A DNA stretch of 18,826 bases, taken from Gammaproteobacteria bacterium (lineage in GTDB: Bacteria; Pseudomonadota; Gammaproteobacteria; Pseudomonadales; M0112). Position numbers and translations under genes: made by a program. Below, one piece after another: positions 1-8,357 of this stretch. Position 1 is the stretch's first letter. Every line of letters begins with the position of its first letter. Where the stretch lies: positions 1 to 18,826 of the forward strand of contig SBFY01000139.1 in the NCBI GenBank assembly GCA_006227085.1, given 5' to 3'. Under the pieces are notes generated by a model. It did no database searches. It was not told where the DNA came from and was given only the letters and a program-made list of their open reading frames with translations.

Positions 1-680
1 GCGTCACTCATGCCACGAATGGCGCGCTTGAAAATCTCCTGCCCTTCAAACGACAGCGCAAACACGCCATCACTGGTGAAGCGGTTCATCGCCGTGCCAT
101 AGCCATTCACTTGCAGGATATGGCGCGCTTCACCATCACAACCCATGCGGAAGGCTTGCACGCCAACTGCCTGTTCGCTGGCTTCCAACACCACCGCACC
201 GGCGCCATCACCAAACAATACACAGGTGGCACGATCGGTCCAGTCAAGGAACCAGCTCAGCCGATCGGCACCAATCACCAGTGCCTTGCGGTACATGCCG
301 GAACGGATAAAGGCGGTGGCCGTATTCAGGCCGTAGACAAACCCGGTGCAGGCGGCATTCATGTCAAACACGGCCGCCTGATTCGCGCCCAATAACTGCT
401 GCACCTGTGATGCGGTGTTTGGCACGATGTCGTCGCCACTGGCCGTGGCGAGGATGACCAGATCGAGTTCACTGGCATCGACACCGGCACAGGCCAGGGC
501 ACGCTGGCCAGCAACGGCGGCCAATGCCGATAAATTCACATGGGTGATATGGCGCTCGCGGATGCCGGTGCGGCTGGTGATCCATTCATCCGAGGTGTCG
601 ACCACGGTAGCCAGGTCGGCATTGGTCAGAGTGGCCGGCGGTACACAATGGCCCCAACCGGTAATGTCAGCGTATGGCAT
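1..680 (-). CDS. FabH-like 3-oxoacyl-ACP synthase III (KASIII), 3' end outside window
   Basis: About 226 residues are visible, read right to left from ATG at 680. A Shine-Dalgarno AGGAAA lies just upstream of that ATG. The N-terminus resembles FabH: NADLATVVDTSDEWITSRTG, then RERHI. The active-site Cys lies in DMNAACTGF (Cys111), and LFGDGAGAVVLEAS matches the FabH glycine-rich block. The segment GQEIFKRAIRGMSD precedes the catalytic His and Asn, which are outside the window. KASIII enzymes condense an acyl-CoA starter with malonyl-ACP; relatives make beta-keto intermediates for secondary metabolites. The gene diverges from the acylation operon at 790 and shares its 109-bp control region, so it may supply an acyl precursor to that system; that link is inference. 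It could instead be a housekeeping FabH copy. The family call is firm; the substrate is unknown. Confidence 0.86.
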   Translation of the reverse strand, partial: MPYADITGWGHCVPPATLTNADLATVVDTSDEWITSRTGIRERHITHVNLSALAAVAGQRALACAGVDASELDLVILATASGDDIVPNTASQVQQLLGANQAAVFDMNAACTGFVYGLNTATAFIRSGMYRKALVIGADRLSWFLDWTDRATCVLFGDGAGAVVLEASEQAVGVQAFRMGCDGEARHILQVNGYGTAMNRFTSDGVFALSFEGQEIFKRAIRGMSD

Positions 681-703
681 GTGGGTTTCCTGATCTTTTA
701 TTC

Positions 704-712
704 ATTATGGCA
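704..712 (-). promoter_or_regulatory. Candidate extended -10 for the KASIII-like gene
   Basis: The minus strand reads TGCCATAAT, a TGn extended -10 with CATAAT (5 of 6 matches to TATAAT). It would give a short leader of about 15-20 nt to the ATG at 680. No good -35 is seen; where it would lie, the palindrome 719-741 sits instead. Eyeballed only. Confidence 0.35.
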
Positions 713-718
713 CCCTGC

Positions 719-741
719 CGGCTTGCCGGGCTAGCAAGCCG
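719..741. repeat. Palindrome in the divergent control region (candidate operator)
   Basis: CGGCTTGC (719-726) and GCAAGCCG (734-741) form a perfect 8-bp inverted repeat around a 7-nt centre. It lies between the minus-strand -10 (704-709) and the plus-strand -10 (755-760), where it would cover both -35 regions. There is no T-tract, so it is not a normal terminator. It could be the binding site of a dimeric regulator controlling both directions; this is inference. Confidence 0.4.
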
Positions 742-760
742 CCCAAAAGCTCCGGATAAT
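732..760 (+). promoter_or_regulatory. Candidate promoter of the acylation operon
   Basis: GATAAT at 755-760 matches TATAAT in 5 of 6 positions. A weak -35 TAGCAA (732-737) lies 17 bp upstream and overlaps the palindrome. Transcription would begin near 767, giving a leader of about 20 nt before the ATG at 790. The weak -35 would suit activator or repressor control. Confidence 0.35.
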
Positions 761-789
761 AGGCGCGCCACGCAAGGACGCCTGACGCG

Positions 790-3594
790 ATGCCCGACTC
801 CGTACTCACCGATATCCTCGCCTGCCCGCAATGCCGGCAGCCACTGGAACACCGCCATGACTGGCTCTCATGCCATCATTGCCAGACGGCATGGCCCGTG
901 CTGGCCGGCTTCCCGTGTTTTGGCCACCCCACTGAGTTGGCAGCAGCCGATGCCGGGCAGCATGCCCAGCTGCTGCAACAGCAATTGGGTGACCCGGCCG
1001 ATTACCAACACCTGATTGATGAAAAGCAGCGGCGCGGCCACTTTGATTTGTATGCGGCATTCCAGCCCTTCAATGAATCCACCCGCGCGGTGTATCCACT
1101 GCTGCCGTTATTGCAGGCAACCTTGCGCCCCGGTGACATCATCCTCGACACTTGGTGCCGCACCGGCTACAGCGCTGCCCTGCTGGCCGGATTGTTCCCG
1201 CAACAGCAGGTGATTGCCCTGTGGGAAGGCAATCACAATGTGCTGGGTTACCGCGGTTTCCGGCACTGGTTTGGCAACGGCCAATGCCCGGACAACCTGC
1301 ACATCGTCTTCACCCATGCGGACCAGCCCTTGCCACTCGCCAATGGCAGCGTGCGTGTCGTGCATGGCCTGGATTCCTTGCACCGGTATGACATCGACAC
1401 ATTTCCTGCGGAATGCCTGCGCGTCTGCGACCCGGAAGGCGTGCTGGTCTTCCCGCATATCCACTTGACCAACAGCGAGCCCGATCCCTGGTTTGATCGC
1501 GGCTGCCTGCAATGGCATGGCCGCGAATGGAAAGCCTTGCTGGATGCACGCGCAGGTCACGGCCGGCAAAGCTGGGTGCTGGCCGAACCCGACCTGTTTG
1601 CAGTTCATGACACGTTTACCTTGCGTGATGACTGCGACACTGGCCACTACAACGGCTTCGCGCTGGTCGCAGGCCGCCAGCATGATGGCCAATCATGGCC
1701 CATCAACGCTTTCCCCGGCCTGGCAGCCGATGCCCGCTTGCTGGAAAACCCGTTACTGGCAATTGACCTCAATCGTGCCTGTGTGGTGCTGGATGAAGAT
1801 GCCCGCGAAGGCAGTATCCGCTACATGCTGGATCGTCATCCGGTGTACCGCGAACGCCTGCAGCAACACACCGGCGAGCGCCTCGATGAACTCGAATGTC
1901 GCCTGCTGTTCCTCGCCCGTAGCGGCATGACGGTGCAACAGATGGCGGATACACTGCGCCTGCCGCTGCAACAGCTCATGGCCACCGTGCAACAGCTGTG
2001 TGAACGCGAACTCGTGCATCCGGCGCCGCTGTCGATGGCCATGTTCCGGCTGCAAAGCCATTACGGTTTCCCGCAGCGCCTGCAACCGGCAGCCGGCGAT
2101 TTCCGTGCCTTGTGGGAAACTGCCTTGCCGCATTACGCCAGTAAAACCCTGTTGCGCAGCCTTGATGATGGCAGCGAGTTTTCCGGTGACGATGTGCAGC
2201 AACTGGTATCAGCGTTGCAGCAGGCTCTTGCGCATCATCGCATCACGGCCGGTGACATCATCGCCATCCAGTCACAACCGCATATCGAATACCTGATGCT
2301 GGTGTGGGCGGCCTGGCTATCCGGCATCACTGTTGCAGCGATCGACCCGGACTGGCCTGCCACGCGCACCCAACAGGCACTGGCGCGGCTGCAACCGCGC
2401 ATGCTATGGCTGGGGCCAGAACAACCGGCAGCGCCTGCACCGGCATCTTGTGTCACCTGCCGCTTTGACCGTCTCGATGAAGGCGACAGCGACAGCACAT
2501 TCCCTGCGCTGTCGGAATGGCTCGCGTGTGTCGAGGAATCCACAGCGAACGACAAACACCCCGGCCAGCCGCACTGCGAAGCCACCGCCGCCATCCTGTT
2601 CACCTCCGGTTCCACCGGTGAACCAAAAGGCGTGCGCCTGTCGCAGCGCAGCCTCTGCGGCAGCGGTACCGCACTGGCACGGCATTATGGCTGGCAACCG
2701 GATGACACCCTGTTGCTGGTTGCTTCCTTCCACAGCATGAGTGGCCTGCGCAACCCGGCAACAGCGGCCCTGTCCGCAGGCGCGACCATTGCCGTACCCG
2801 GCACCCTGCAACGATTGGTACCGGTCGCCACGCTGGCGGCCGCCGGCGAAGCCACCTTGCTCAGCACGGTACCAGCCAGCCTGGACCGGCTCTGCGATGC
2901 CCGCGAACGCGAGCCGTTGCTGCCGATCACCTTGCGACAAATCCTCTGCACCGGCACCCCGCTCAGCAATCACAGCCGCCTGCGTGCGCAGCAACTGATG
3001 GGATGCCAGGTCGCCAACTATTACGGGCTGACCGAAACCGGCGGCTTCTGTGCCGGCAGCGACGGCGATGCCGATGATGATCACAGCATTGGCCAGGCGG
3101 TTGCAGCCATCATGCACATCACCGACGAGAACGGCAGCATCCTGGCGAATGATGACCGCGGCTTGCTACGCGTGTTCAGCCAGCACCTGATGCAGGGTTA
3201 CCTGTTACCCGATGGCCAATCCACTGCCCATGATGGCTGGTTGCACACGGGTGATGTGGCCTATCGTGATGCGGCTGGCCATATCCACTTGTGCGGCCGC
3301 AGCGATGACATGCTGAAAAACCGGCACGGCGAACGCCTGTCACCCTTGCGCATTGAAAACGCGCTGCGCGACCTGGAGGGTGTCACCGATGCCGCAGTCG
3401 TGGCGCATCCCGATGGGCGATTGATCGCGGCGTTTGTTGCCAGCCAGCCGCTGGACGAACGTTTCGTGATGCAATCACTGCACCATACCCTGGGGCGCGG
3501 CCACTCCCCCGACAGCATCCTGCAACTGGCATCCCTGCCACGCAATAATCACGGCAAACTGGATAAACACCGTTTACTGGAGCTCACCGCATGA
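790..3594 (+). CDS. Zinc ribbon / methyltransferase-like / acyl-AMP ligase fusion protein
   Basis: 934 residues with at least three parts. A Trm112-like zinc ribbon has Cys12-x2-Cys15 and Cys28-x2-Cys31. Residues ~90-260 resemble a class I SAM methyltransferase fold, but the motif I position reads LDTWCRTGYSA instead of a glycine-rich DxGxG loop; VVHGLDSLHRYD and LRVCDPEGVLVFPHIHL follow. A helical, winged-helix-like stretch (~300-410) precedes an ANL adenylation domain (~425-934). That domain has LFTSGSTGEPKG (603-614), NYYGLTETGG (743-752), GWLHTGD (816-822) and the C-terminal catalytic lysine in NNHGKLDK (Lys923). No carrier domain follows. It should activate a carboxylic acid as an acyl-AMP, perhaps for loading onto the carrier of the next gene, whose start overlaps its stop (ATGA). 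The methyltransferase-like part may be inactive or bind another ligand. The fused layout is not one I can assign to a named family. Confidence 0.85.
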   Translation: MPDSVLTDILACPQCRQPLEHRHDWLSCHHCQTAWPVLAGFPCFGHPTELAAADAGQHAQLLQQQLGDPADYQHLIDEKQRRGHFDLYAAFQPFNESTRAVYPLLPLLQATLRPGDIILDTWCRTGYSAALLAGLFPQQQVIALWEGNHNVLGYRGFRHWFGNGQCPDNLHIVFTHADQPLPLANGSVRVVHGLDSLHRYDIDTFPAECLRVCDPEGVLVFPHIHLTNSEPDPWFDRGCLQWHGREWKALLDARAGHGRQSWVLAEPDLFAVHDTFTLRDDCDTGHYNGFALVAGRQHDGQSWPINAFPGLAADARLLENPLLAIDLNRACVVLDEDAREGSIRYMLDRHPVYRERLQQHTGERLDELECRLLFLARSGMTVQQMADTLRLPLQQLMATVQQLCERELVHPAPLSMAMFRLQSHYGFPQRLQPAAGDFRALWETALPHYASKTLLRSLDDGSEFSGDDVQQLVSALQQALAHHRITAGDIIAIQSQPHIEYLMLVWAAWLSGITVAAIDPDWPATRTQQALARLQPRMLWLGPEQPAAPAPASCVTCRFDRLDEGDSDSTFPALSEWLACVEESTANDKHPGQPHCEATAAILFTSGSTGEPKGVRLSQRSLCGSGTALARHYGWQPDDTLLLVASFHSMSGLRNPATAALSAGATIAVPGTLQRLVPVATLAAAGEATLLSTVPASLDRLCDAREREPLLPITLRQILCTGTPLSNHSRLRAQQLMGCQVANYYGLTETGGFCAGSDGDADDDHSIGQAVAAIMHITDENGSILANDDRGLLRVFSQHLMQGYLLPDGQSTAHDGWLHTGDVAYRDAAGHIHLCGRSDDMLKNRHGERLSPLRIENALRDLEGVTDAAVVAHPDGRLIAAFVASQPLDERFVMQSLHHTLGRGHSPDSILQLASLPRNNHGKLDKHRLLELTA

Positions 3595-5420
3595 ACGCCA
3601 ACCAACGCTTCTGGCACACACTGGGGCAACGCAAGAACCCGGACTGGATTGTGGCACCCGATGTCCTGGATTGGCGCACAGCAGATGAACAATCACGCAA
3701 GCTCGCCTCATTGTTTGCCGGCTCGCTGGGCAGCGGTGACCGTGTGGTGCTGGCATTGGCACATGACCGCGAATTCCTGGTCGCCCTGCTGGCTTGCCTG
3801 CGGGCAGGCCTGGTGCCGGTGTTGGTTGACCCACTGGCCAAACCGCGCGAAGCCATGCAGTTGCTTGCTGACCACCAACCGGAAGGCTTGTGCTATGACG
3901 CCGACAGCATCGCCTGGCATGACAGCAGCATCAACGCAGGACGTTTCACCTTGCGCTTTGAGCGAGGAGCAGCCAAGCAAGGCGCGCTGTTCCGGAAATT
4001 ACTCGGCAAGCAGAAACCGGCCAGTGAAAACCCGGACACCTATCCCGGCATCCTCGCCCAGACACCACCGATGCCATCATTCGTATCGCGTGCGGACGCC
4101 GATCTGGCCTATATCCTGTTCACTTCCGGCACCACTTCCAAACCCAAGGGAGTGGAAATCAGCTGGCTGGCACTGGTCACGCATCTCGACAGCCTCGCCC
4201 GTCATTACCGCATCAACGCCACGAGCCGTGTATTGAATGTGTTACCCATGCACCATACCGATGGTTCGGTGTTCGGTGCACTCACTGCCGCCTGGGCAGA
4301 TGCGTCATTGCATCGGCCGATGGCATTCAGCATCCAGAAGCTCGAGCCCTTGCTGCATGGCATTTATCGCGACCGCATCAGCCATTTCATCGCAGCACCG
4401 GTCATGCTGTCGATGATCCTCAAATTGATGCAGCAGGAGCGCGACGCGTTCAAGACAGCCGATTTTGATTGCGTGATCTCCACCGCCGGCCATCTCGAAG
4501 CGCATTTGTGGCAACAGTTCGAAAACACGTTCGGGGTGCGCGTAGCGAATCATTACGGCTTGACGGAAACCGTGACCGGATCGCTGGCTGCCGGGCCGGA
4601 TGATGCCAGCCATCGCATCGGCACCCTCGGCAAACCCGTGGATTGCGAGTGCCGCATCGTTGATGGGCAGGGACAGGATGTTGCTGAAGGCGAAGCGGGT
4701 GAACTCTGGATCCGTGGTAACCATGTGATGACCGGCTATCACCGCAATGCGGAGGCCACGCAGGAAACCCTGCACGATGGCTGGCTCAAGACCGGTGACA
4801 AGGTCAGCCGTGACGGCGAAGGCTTTTATCACCTGCAAGGGCGCATCAAGAACCTGATCATTTCCGGCGGCCGTAACATTGCCCCGGAAGCCATCACGGC
4901 TGTCCTGCACCAGCATCCTGCGGTCAAGGAAGCCGTGACCATCGGCCTGCCGGATGCCGACTGGGGCGAGCGCGTGATCGCTGCCGTCGTGACGTCGGCC
5001 AGCACCACGGAAAATGACTTGATCGCCTACTGCCGCGACCAACTGGCCGAATACCAGGTGCCGAAACACATCGTGCAACTGGACAGCTTGCCGCGCGGGC
5101 CCTCCGGTAAAGTGCAACTGCCGCTGGCCAAAGCAGCCATTGAAGCGGCCCTGCAACCACAGGGACAGGCGCACAGTGGCAATGTGCAGGAACGCGTGTT
5201 TGCGATTGCCAGCGATATCCTGCGGGCACCCACCGACACCTTGCGCCCCGAGACCGGCCCTGACAACACCAGCGGCTGGGATTCCCTTGCCCACATGGCC
5301 CTGGTCGAGGCACTGGAGCGCGAATTCGGCGTTACCTTGTCGGCGCGTGACATCATGTCACTGGGCAGTCTTGGCGATGCCATCACCATCGTGAACACTT
5401 ATAGCACCACCACCGCATGA
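3591..5420 (+). CDS. Acyl-AMP ligase with C-terminal acyl/peptidyl carrier domain (DltA-DltC-like fusion)
   Basis: 609 residues. The ANL adenylation domain (~1-520) shows LFTSGTTSKPKG (176-187), NHYGLTETVTG (from 320), GWLKTGD (397-403) and the A10 lysine in RGPSGKVQLP (Lys507). Residues ~525-609 form a carrier domain with GWDSLAHMALVEALE, in which Ser565 is the predicted phosphopantetheine site. A single protein can therefore activate an acid and hold it as a thioester, the job split between DltA and DltC in D-alanylation. It is cytoplasmic; the thioester would be handed to the MBOAT three genes downstream. The start overlaps the previous stop by 4 bp, with GGAG upstream. A Ser replaces the usual Gly after the TT of the phosphate-binding loop. 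The substrate cannot be inferred by eye; a fatty, hydroxy, amino or aromatic acid is possible. Confidence 0.88.
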   Translation: MNANQRFWHTLGQRKNPDWIVAPDVLDWRTADEQSRKLASLFAGSLGSGDRVVLALAHDREFLVALLACLRAGLVPVLVDPLAKPREAMQLLADHQPEGLCYDADSIAWHDSSINAGRFTLRFERGAAKQGALFRKLLGKQKPASENPDTYPGILAQTPPMPSFVSRADADLAYILFTSGTTSKPKGVEISWLALVTHLDSLARHYRINATSRVLNVLPMHHTDGSVFGALTAAWADASLHRPMAFSIQKLEPLLHGIYRDRISHFIAAPVMLSMILKLMQQERDAFKTADFDCVISTAGHLEAHLWQQFENTFGVRVANHYGLTETVTGSLAAGPDDASHRIGTLGKPVDCECRIVDGQGQDVAEGEAGELWIRGNHVMTGYHRNAEATQETLHDGWLKTGDKVSRDGEGFYHLQGRIKNLIISGGRNIAPEAITAVLHQHPAVKEAVTIGLPDADWGERVIAAVVTSASTTENDLIAYCRDQLAEYQVPKHIVQLDSLPRGPSGKVQLPLAKAAIEAALQPQGQAHSGNVQERVFAIASDILRAPTDTLRPETGPDNTSGWDSLAHMALVEALEREFGVTLSARDIMSLGSLGDAITIVNTYSTTTA

Positions 5421-5421
5421 T

Positions 5422-6339
5422 ATGAAACGCTACCCTCCCCTGATCCTGTGGTTGCTGGCAGCTGGCATGGTGACCTTGTTGTGCGCCAGCCTGCAATGGA
5501 TTGCACGGCAAGACGCGGAAGACAAGGCGGCTGCATTCCAGCACTCACAGCAACAGCGCCTTGCCGATTACCTGCAAAGCGCACAACATCCGCGCGTGGT
5601 CATGTTTGGCAATTCCCTCATGCGCTCTGCCTTGCCATTCGAGGCCTTACCGGGTGAAACGCCATTGCCGTGGTTGCGCATCTACTCGCCTGGCAGCGAT
5701 TTCCAACCATTCCAACGGCTGTGGCCAACATTGATGCAAGATCCACCCGATGTGTTGATCCTGCACAGCGAACTGTTACTGCCACAACCCCGGCATGGCG
5801 ATGATCGTGAAACCGCTGCCTCTTTCAGTGACAACCTGCACCGCTGGCGTCAATGGTTGCGATCACTCAAATCTGATGCAGGGAAACGAGCAGCCGTCGC
5901 ATTGCGGAACGCCCAGCTCGCGCAATCGCGCGCACGATGTCCTGCCATGGCGCTGGATTGGCCACGCACCCAACGGAAAATGGCCAGCCGCCAGACTCGC
6001 TATCGCATGGACCCACCCGCAAAAGCCGAGGCTTTTACTGCGTTGCATGATGCAGCCACGCGAGTGCCTGTCATCATCTTGATGGATATTCCCCGCTCCC
6101 AATCGGTGGAAAACACTTTCGGGGAAGATACCCGCTACTGGCGCACCCGGATGCAGGCAGCGCTATCGGATATCCCGCAACTGCATTATTGGCAGGCCGG
6201 CGAACCCTTGGCCGATGATTGCTATTGTGATTACCGGCACATGAAGCCTGCGTGCAAGCCAGCGTTGGATAGCAACCTCTCAGAATTGAACGTTTTTATA
6301 CGGGCTGCCTATCATCGATTAGGAACCATCAATGGTTAA
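5422..6339 (+). CDS. Membrane-anchored SGNH-type acyltransferase, DltD-like role (paralogue 1)
   Basis: 305 residues. A membrane anchor (~6-26, LILWLLAAGMVTLL) is followed by an extracytoplasmic domain. VVMFGNSLMRSALP carries the predicted nucleophile Ser65 in a GNS motif, and CYCDYRHMKPAC near the C-terminus carries Asp270 and His273 in a DxxH arrangement, as in SGNH hydrolases and in DltD/AlgJ-like transferases. Three Cys (267, 269, 278) surround the Asp/His pair, and a further Cys in RARCPAM suggests disulfides in the periplasm. It begins one base after the stop of the ligase-carrier gene, without a clear Shine-Dalgarno, so translational coupling is likely. By analogy with DltD it would take the acyl group from the shuttle peptide and place it on an envelope polymer. 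An esterase is the alternative. It is shorter than Gram-positive DltD (~400 residues). Confidence 0.72.
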   Translation: MKRYPPLILWLLAAGMVTLLCASLQWIARQDAEDKAAAFQHSQQQRLADYLQSAQHPRVVMFGNSLMRSALPFEALPGETPLPWLRIYSPGSDFQPFQRLWPTLMQDPPDVLILHSELLLPQPRHGDDRETAASFSDNLHRWRQWLRSLKSDAGKRAAVALRNAQLAQSRARCPAMALDWPRTQRKMASRQTRYRMDPPAKAEAFTALHDAATRVPVIILMDIPRSQSVENTFGEDTRYWRTRMQAALSDIPQLHYWQAGEPLADDCYCDYRHMKPACKPALDSNLSELNVFIRAAYHRLGTING

Positions 6340-7219
6340 TCGACAATTTTCATTATGGGGATGGCTATGTGCCATCCTGCTGGCACTCTCCGGTATTGGT
6401 GGCATCTGGTATATCGGGGAGGCCCTGAACCAGGAGCGTCAGCAAGCCTTCATCGACACCCAAGGTGAGCAGGTACGGCAGTACATCGAACGCACCCGCA
6501 AATCCGGGCACACCAGTGTGGTGATTATCGGTAATTCACTCCTTCGCAACGCCTTGCCTGAGGTCTACGAACAGGATCCTGATACCTGGTTGAGGATTGT
6601 GTACTTTGACCCCCTGTATTTTTCTGCCCTGTTCCCGACGCTGCAGCAATATCCCCCTGACATCCTGGTAATCCAGGATGATCTCTTCTTGCCCCTGCGG
6701 TTTGGCGATGGGCAAAGCCCCTTGCGCCGGTTACAGCGACACCTGAGGGAAACGCAGCCCTTGCTCAAAAGATACCTCGAAGACAAAGAAATCCGCCAAG
6801 GCCTGCTCCGGAACCAAATGATGGAAACACAGGAAGCTTTTGTACCCTGCATCCGCACTGATAACCCAAGGGCGCTCATTGCCATGCAGCGCAAGAGCAA
6901 CACGTTTTACCGCCAGAAAGCCATGGGAATGGCATTTATTCATGCGGTTGATACCATCTCAGGCGACATTCCAGATCTGGTGGTATTGCGAATCCCGAAG
7001 TCACCCGATATCGAAATGCAATTTGGTACAGTCGTGCAGGACTGGAATGCCAGCGTTGCCCGCGCACTGGCACCACACACAAATATCCACAGTGCCGTAT
7101 TGTCCGAACCACAAGCCACCCAATGCTACTGCGATTTTGCCCACATTGAGCGTTCATGCCGTGAACCACTGATCCACAGCATGATCTCACTCATCCATAC
7201 GATTCCGGAGCACCCATGA
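6332..7219 (+). CDS. Membrane-anchored SGNH-type acyltransferase, DltD-like role (paralogue 2)
   Basis: 295 residues, clearly a paralogue of the preceding protein. It has an N-terminal membrane segment (~8-28), VVIIGNSLLRNALP with predicted nucleophile Ser69, a YPPDILVIQDDLFLP block matching PPDVLILHSELLLP of the neighbour, and CYCDFAHIERSC with Asp268 and His271. The Cys pattern C-x-C-D-x2-H-x4-C is identical in both, as is a central Cys (FVPCIRTD). Translation starts inside the upstream gene (8-bp overlap) with AGGA upstream. Two full-length copies with intact catalytic motifs suggest division of labour: two acceptors, or one transferase and one esterase or partner. DltD, AlgJ/AlgX and PatB are functional parallels; the exact family is not assigned. 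Confidence 0.72.
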   Translation: MVNRQFSLWGWLCAILLALSGIGGIWYIGEALNQERQQAFIDTQGEQVRQYIERTRKSGHTSVVIIGNSLLRNALPEVYEQDPDTWLRIVYFDPLYFSALFPTLQQYPPDILVIQDDLFLPLRFGDGQSPLRRLQRHLRETQPLLKRYLEDKEIRQGLLRNQMMETQEAFVPCIRTDNPRALIAMQRKSNTFYRQKAMGMAFIHAVDTISGDIPDLVVLRIPKSPDIEMQFGTVVQDWNASVARALAPHTNIHSAVLSEPQATQCYCDFAHIERSCREPLIHSMISLIHTIPEHP

Positions 7220-8355
7220 CCGTAACCTCCATGACTACCCTGTTATGGCTTGCTAGTGGTATAGCCCTTTTCTGGGCAACACCAACGAAATGGCGCGCCA
7301 TCAGCCTGGCAACGTTCACTGCCTTACTGCTTGGCTGGCACTCCCCCAAGTCCCTGCTTGCCCTTTCTGTACTCTCAGGTTTTACCTGGTATCTTGCGCA
7401 TGGCACCAACAAGCCTTCTGGCACACGACTGCTGTCAGGCGCTGCCACTATCCTGGTTTGCCTGTTGGCTTATCGTATTTATAGCCAGGACAGCCAATCG
7501 GATGGCAGCAAAGCCCTGTTGATGGGTTTTGCCTTTTACACCTTGCGCTTGATGCACTATCTCTTTGAGGCCTACAAGGGCACCGTTACCCATGGGGAAT
7601 GGAAAACCTTCATCAGCTGGATTTTCTTTTTCCCGGCATTATCCGTTGGCCCCATCCATCGCTATCCGGAATTCCGCCGTGATGCATTGCGCCAGCGCTG
7701 GGATCCGCAACTGTTTTCCGAAGGCCTTGAGCGCATCCTGTATGGCTACGTGAAAATCGTGGTGATTGCCGACGGGCTTTTCCCTGCGTATTTCACACCG
7801 GTCCTGAACGATGTCCAGCACACTTCAACCACCGCACACGCCTGGCTGCTCTGCCTTGAGTACGGTGCGCTGCTGTATTTCAAATTCTCGGGCTATTCGG
7901 ATGTGGCGATCGGCGTGTCACGCCTGCTGGGCTTCCGGATCATGGAAAACTTCCATTACCCGTTTATGGCACAAAACATCGGTGACTTCTGGAAACGATG
8001 GCATATCTCGCTGTCGTCCTGGTGCCGTGACTACGCGTACATGCCGGTCTGGTCGCGCCTCCGCAATGGCGCGCTGGCCGCTCTCGCCTCAATGCTGGTA
8101 CTGGGCTTATGGCACGAACTGAGCTGGCGTTACCTGGCCTGGGGTCTTTACCATGGTGCCGGCATCATGGTGTGGCAACGCTGGCACACCGCCACAAAGG
8201 CACGCCGGGAAGCGCTGCCCAACGTCATGCAAATCCTGTGGCGCCTAGCTGGCTGGTTCATCACCATGGCATTCGTCATCGCCGGCTTTGCACTCACGCG
8301 TGAAACACATTTACAAGATGGGCTCTCACTTATGAAAGCCTTGCTGGGAGGGTAA
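7216..8355 (+). CDS. MBOAT membrane-bound O-acyltransferase (DltB/AlgI-like)
   Basis: 379 residues, a polytopic membrane protein. Family signatures are KFSGYSDVAIGVSRLLGF, DFWKRWHISLSSWCRDY (His263) and GLWHELSWRYLAWGLYHG, in which His300 is the predicted catalytic His of the MBOAT tunnel. MBOATs of this branch take an acyl thioester on the cytoplasmic face and deliver it outside. The length is near DltB (~400) and well below AlgI (~500). The C-terminus (LSLMKALLGG) has no F-x-Y hexapeptide, so the acyl-shuttle motif that other MBOATs carry as a fusion is absent here; the next gene supplies one. The start overlaps the previous stop (ATGA) and is preceded by GGAG. Confidence 0.92.
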   Translation: MTVTSMTTLLWLASGIALFWATPTKWRAISLATFTALLLGWHSPKSLLALSVLSGFTWYLAHGTNKPSGTRLLSGAATILVCLLAYRIYSQDSQSDGSKALLMGFAFYTLRLMHYLFEAYKGTVTHGEWKTFISWIFFFPALSVGPIHRYPEFRRDALRQRWDPQLFSEGLERILYGYVKIVVIADGLFPAYFTPVLNDVQHTSTTAHAWLLCLEYGALLYFKFSGYSDVAIGVSRLLGFRIMENFHYPFMAQNIGDFWKRWHISLSSWCRDYAYMPVWSRLRNGALAALASMLVLGLWHELSWRYLAWGLYHGAGIMVWQRWHTATKARREALPNVMQILWRLAGWFITMAFVIAGFALTRETHLQDGLSLMKALLGG

Positions 8356-8357
8356 TC

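Noticed and set aside
4305..5294. Long antisense open frame (329 codons) opposite the ligase-carrier gene
   Set aside because: The opposite strand has all ANL and carrier motifs in frame. The antisense product has no recognisable motifs; GC-rich coding sequence often leaves such frames open.
790..5420. Nonribosomal peptide synthetase
   Set aside because: There are adenylation domains and one carrier, but no condensation, cyclisation or thioesterase domain; the MBOAT and shuttle context fits envelope acylation better.
5422..8355. Alginate acetylation genes (algIJF)
   Set aside because: AlgI is longer, no alginate biosynthesis genes are present, and activation by ligase and carrier is not part of alginate acetylation.
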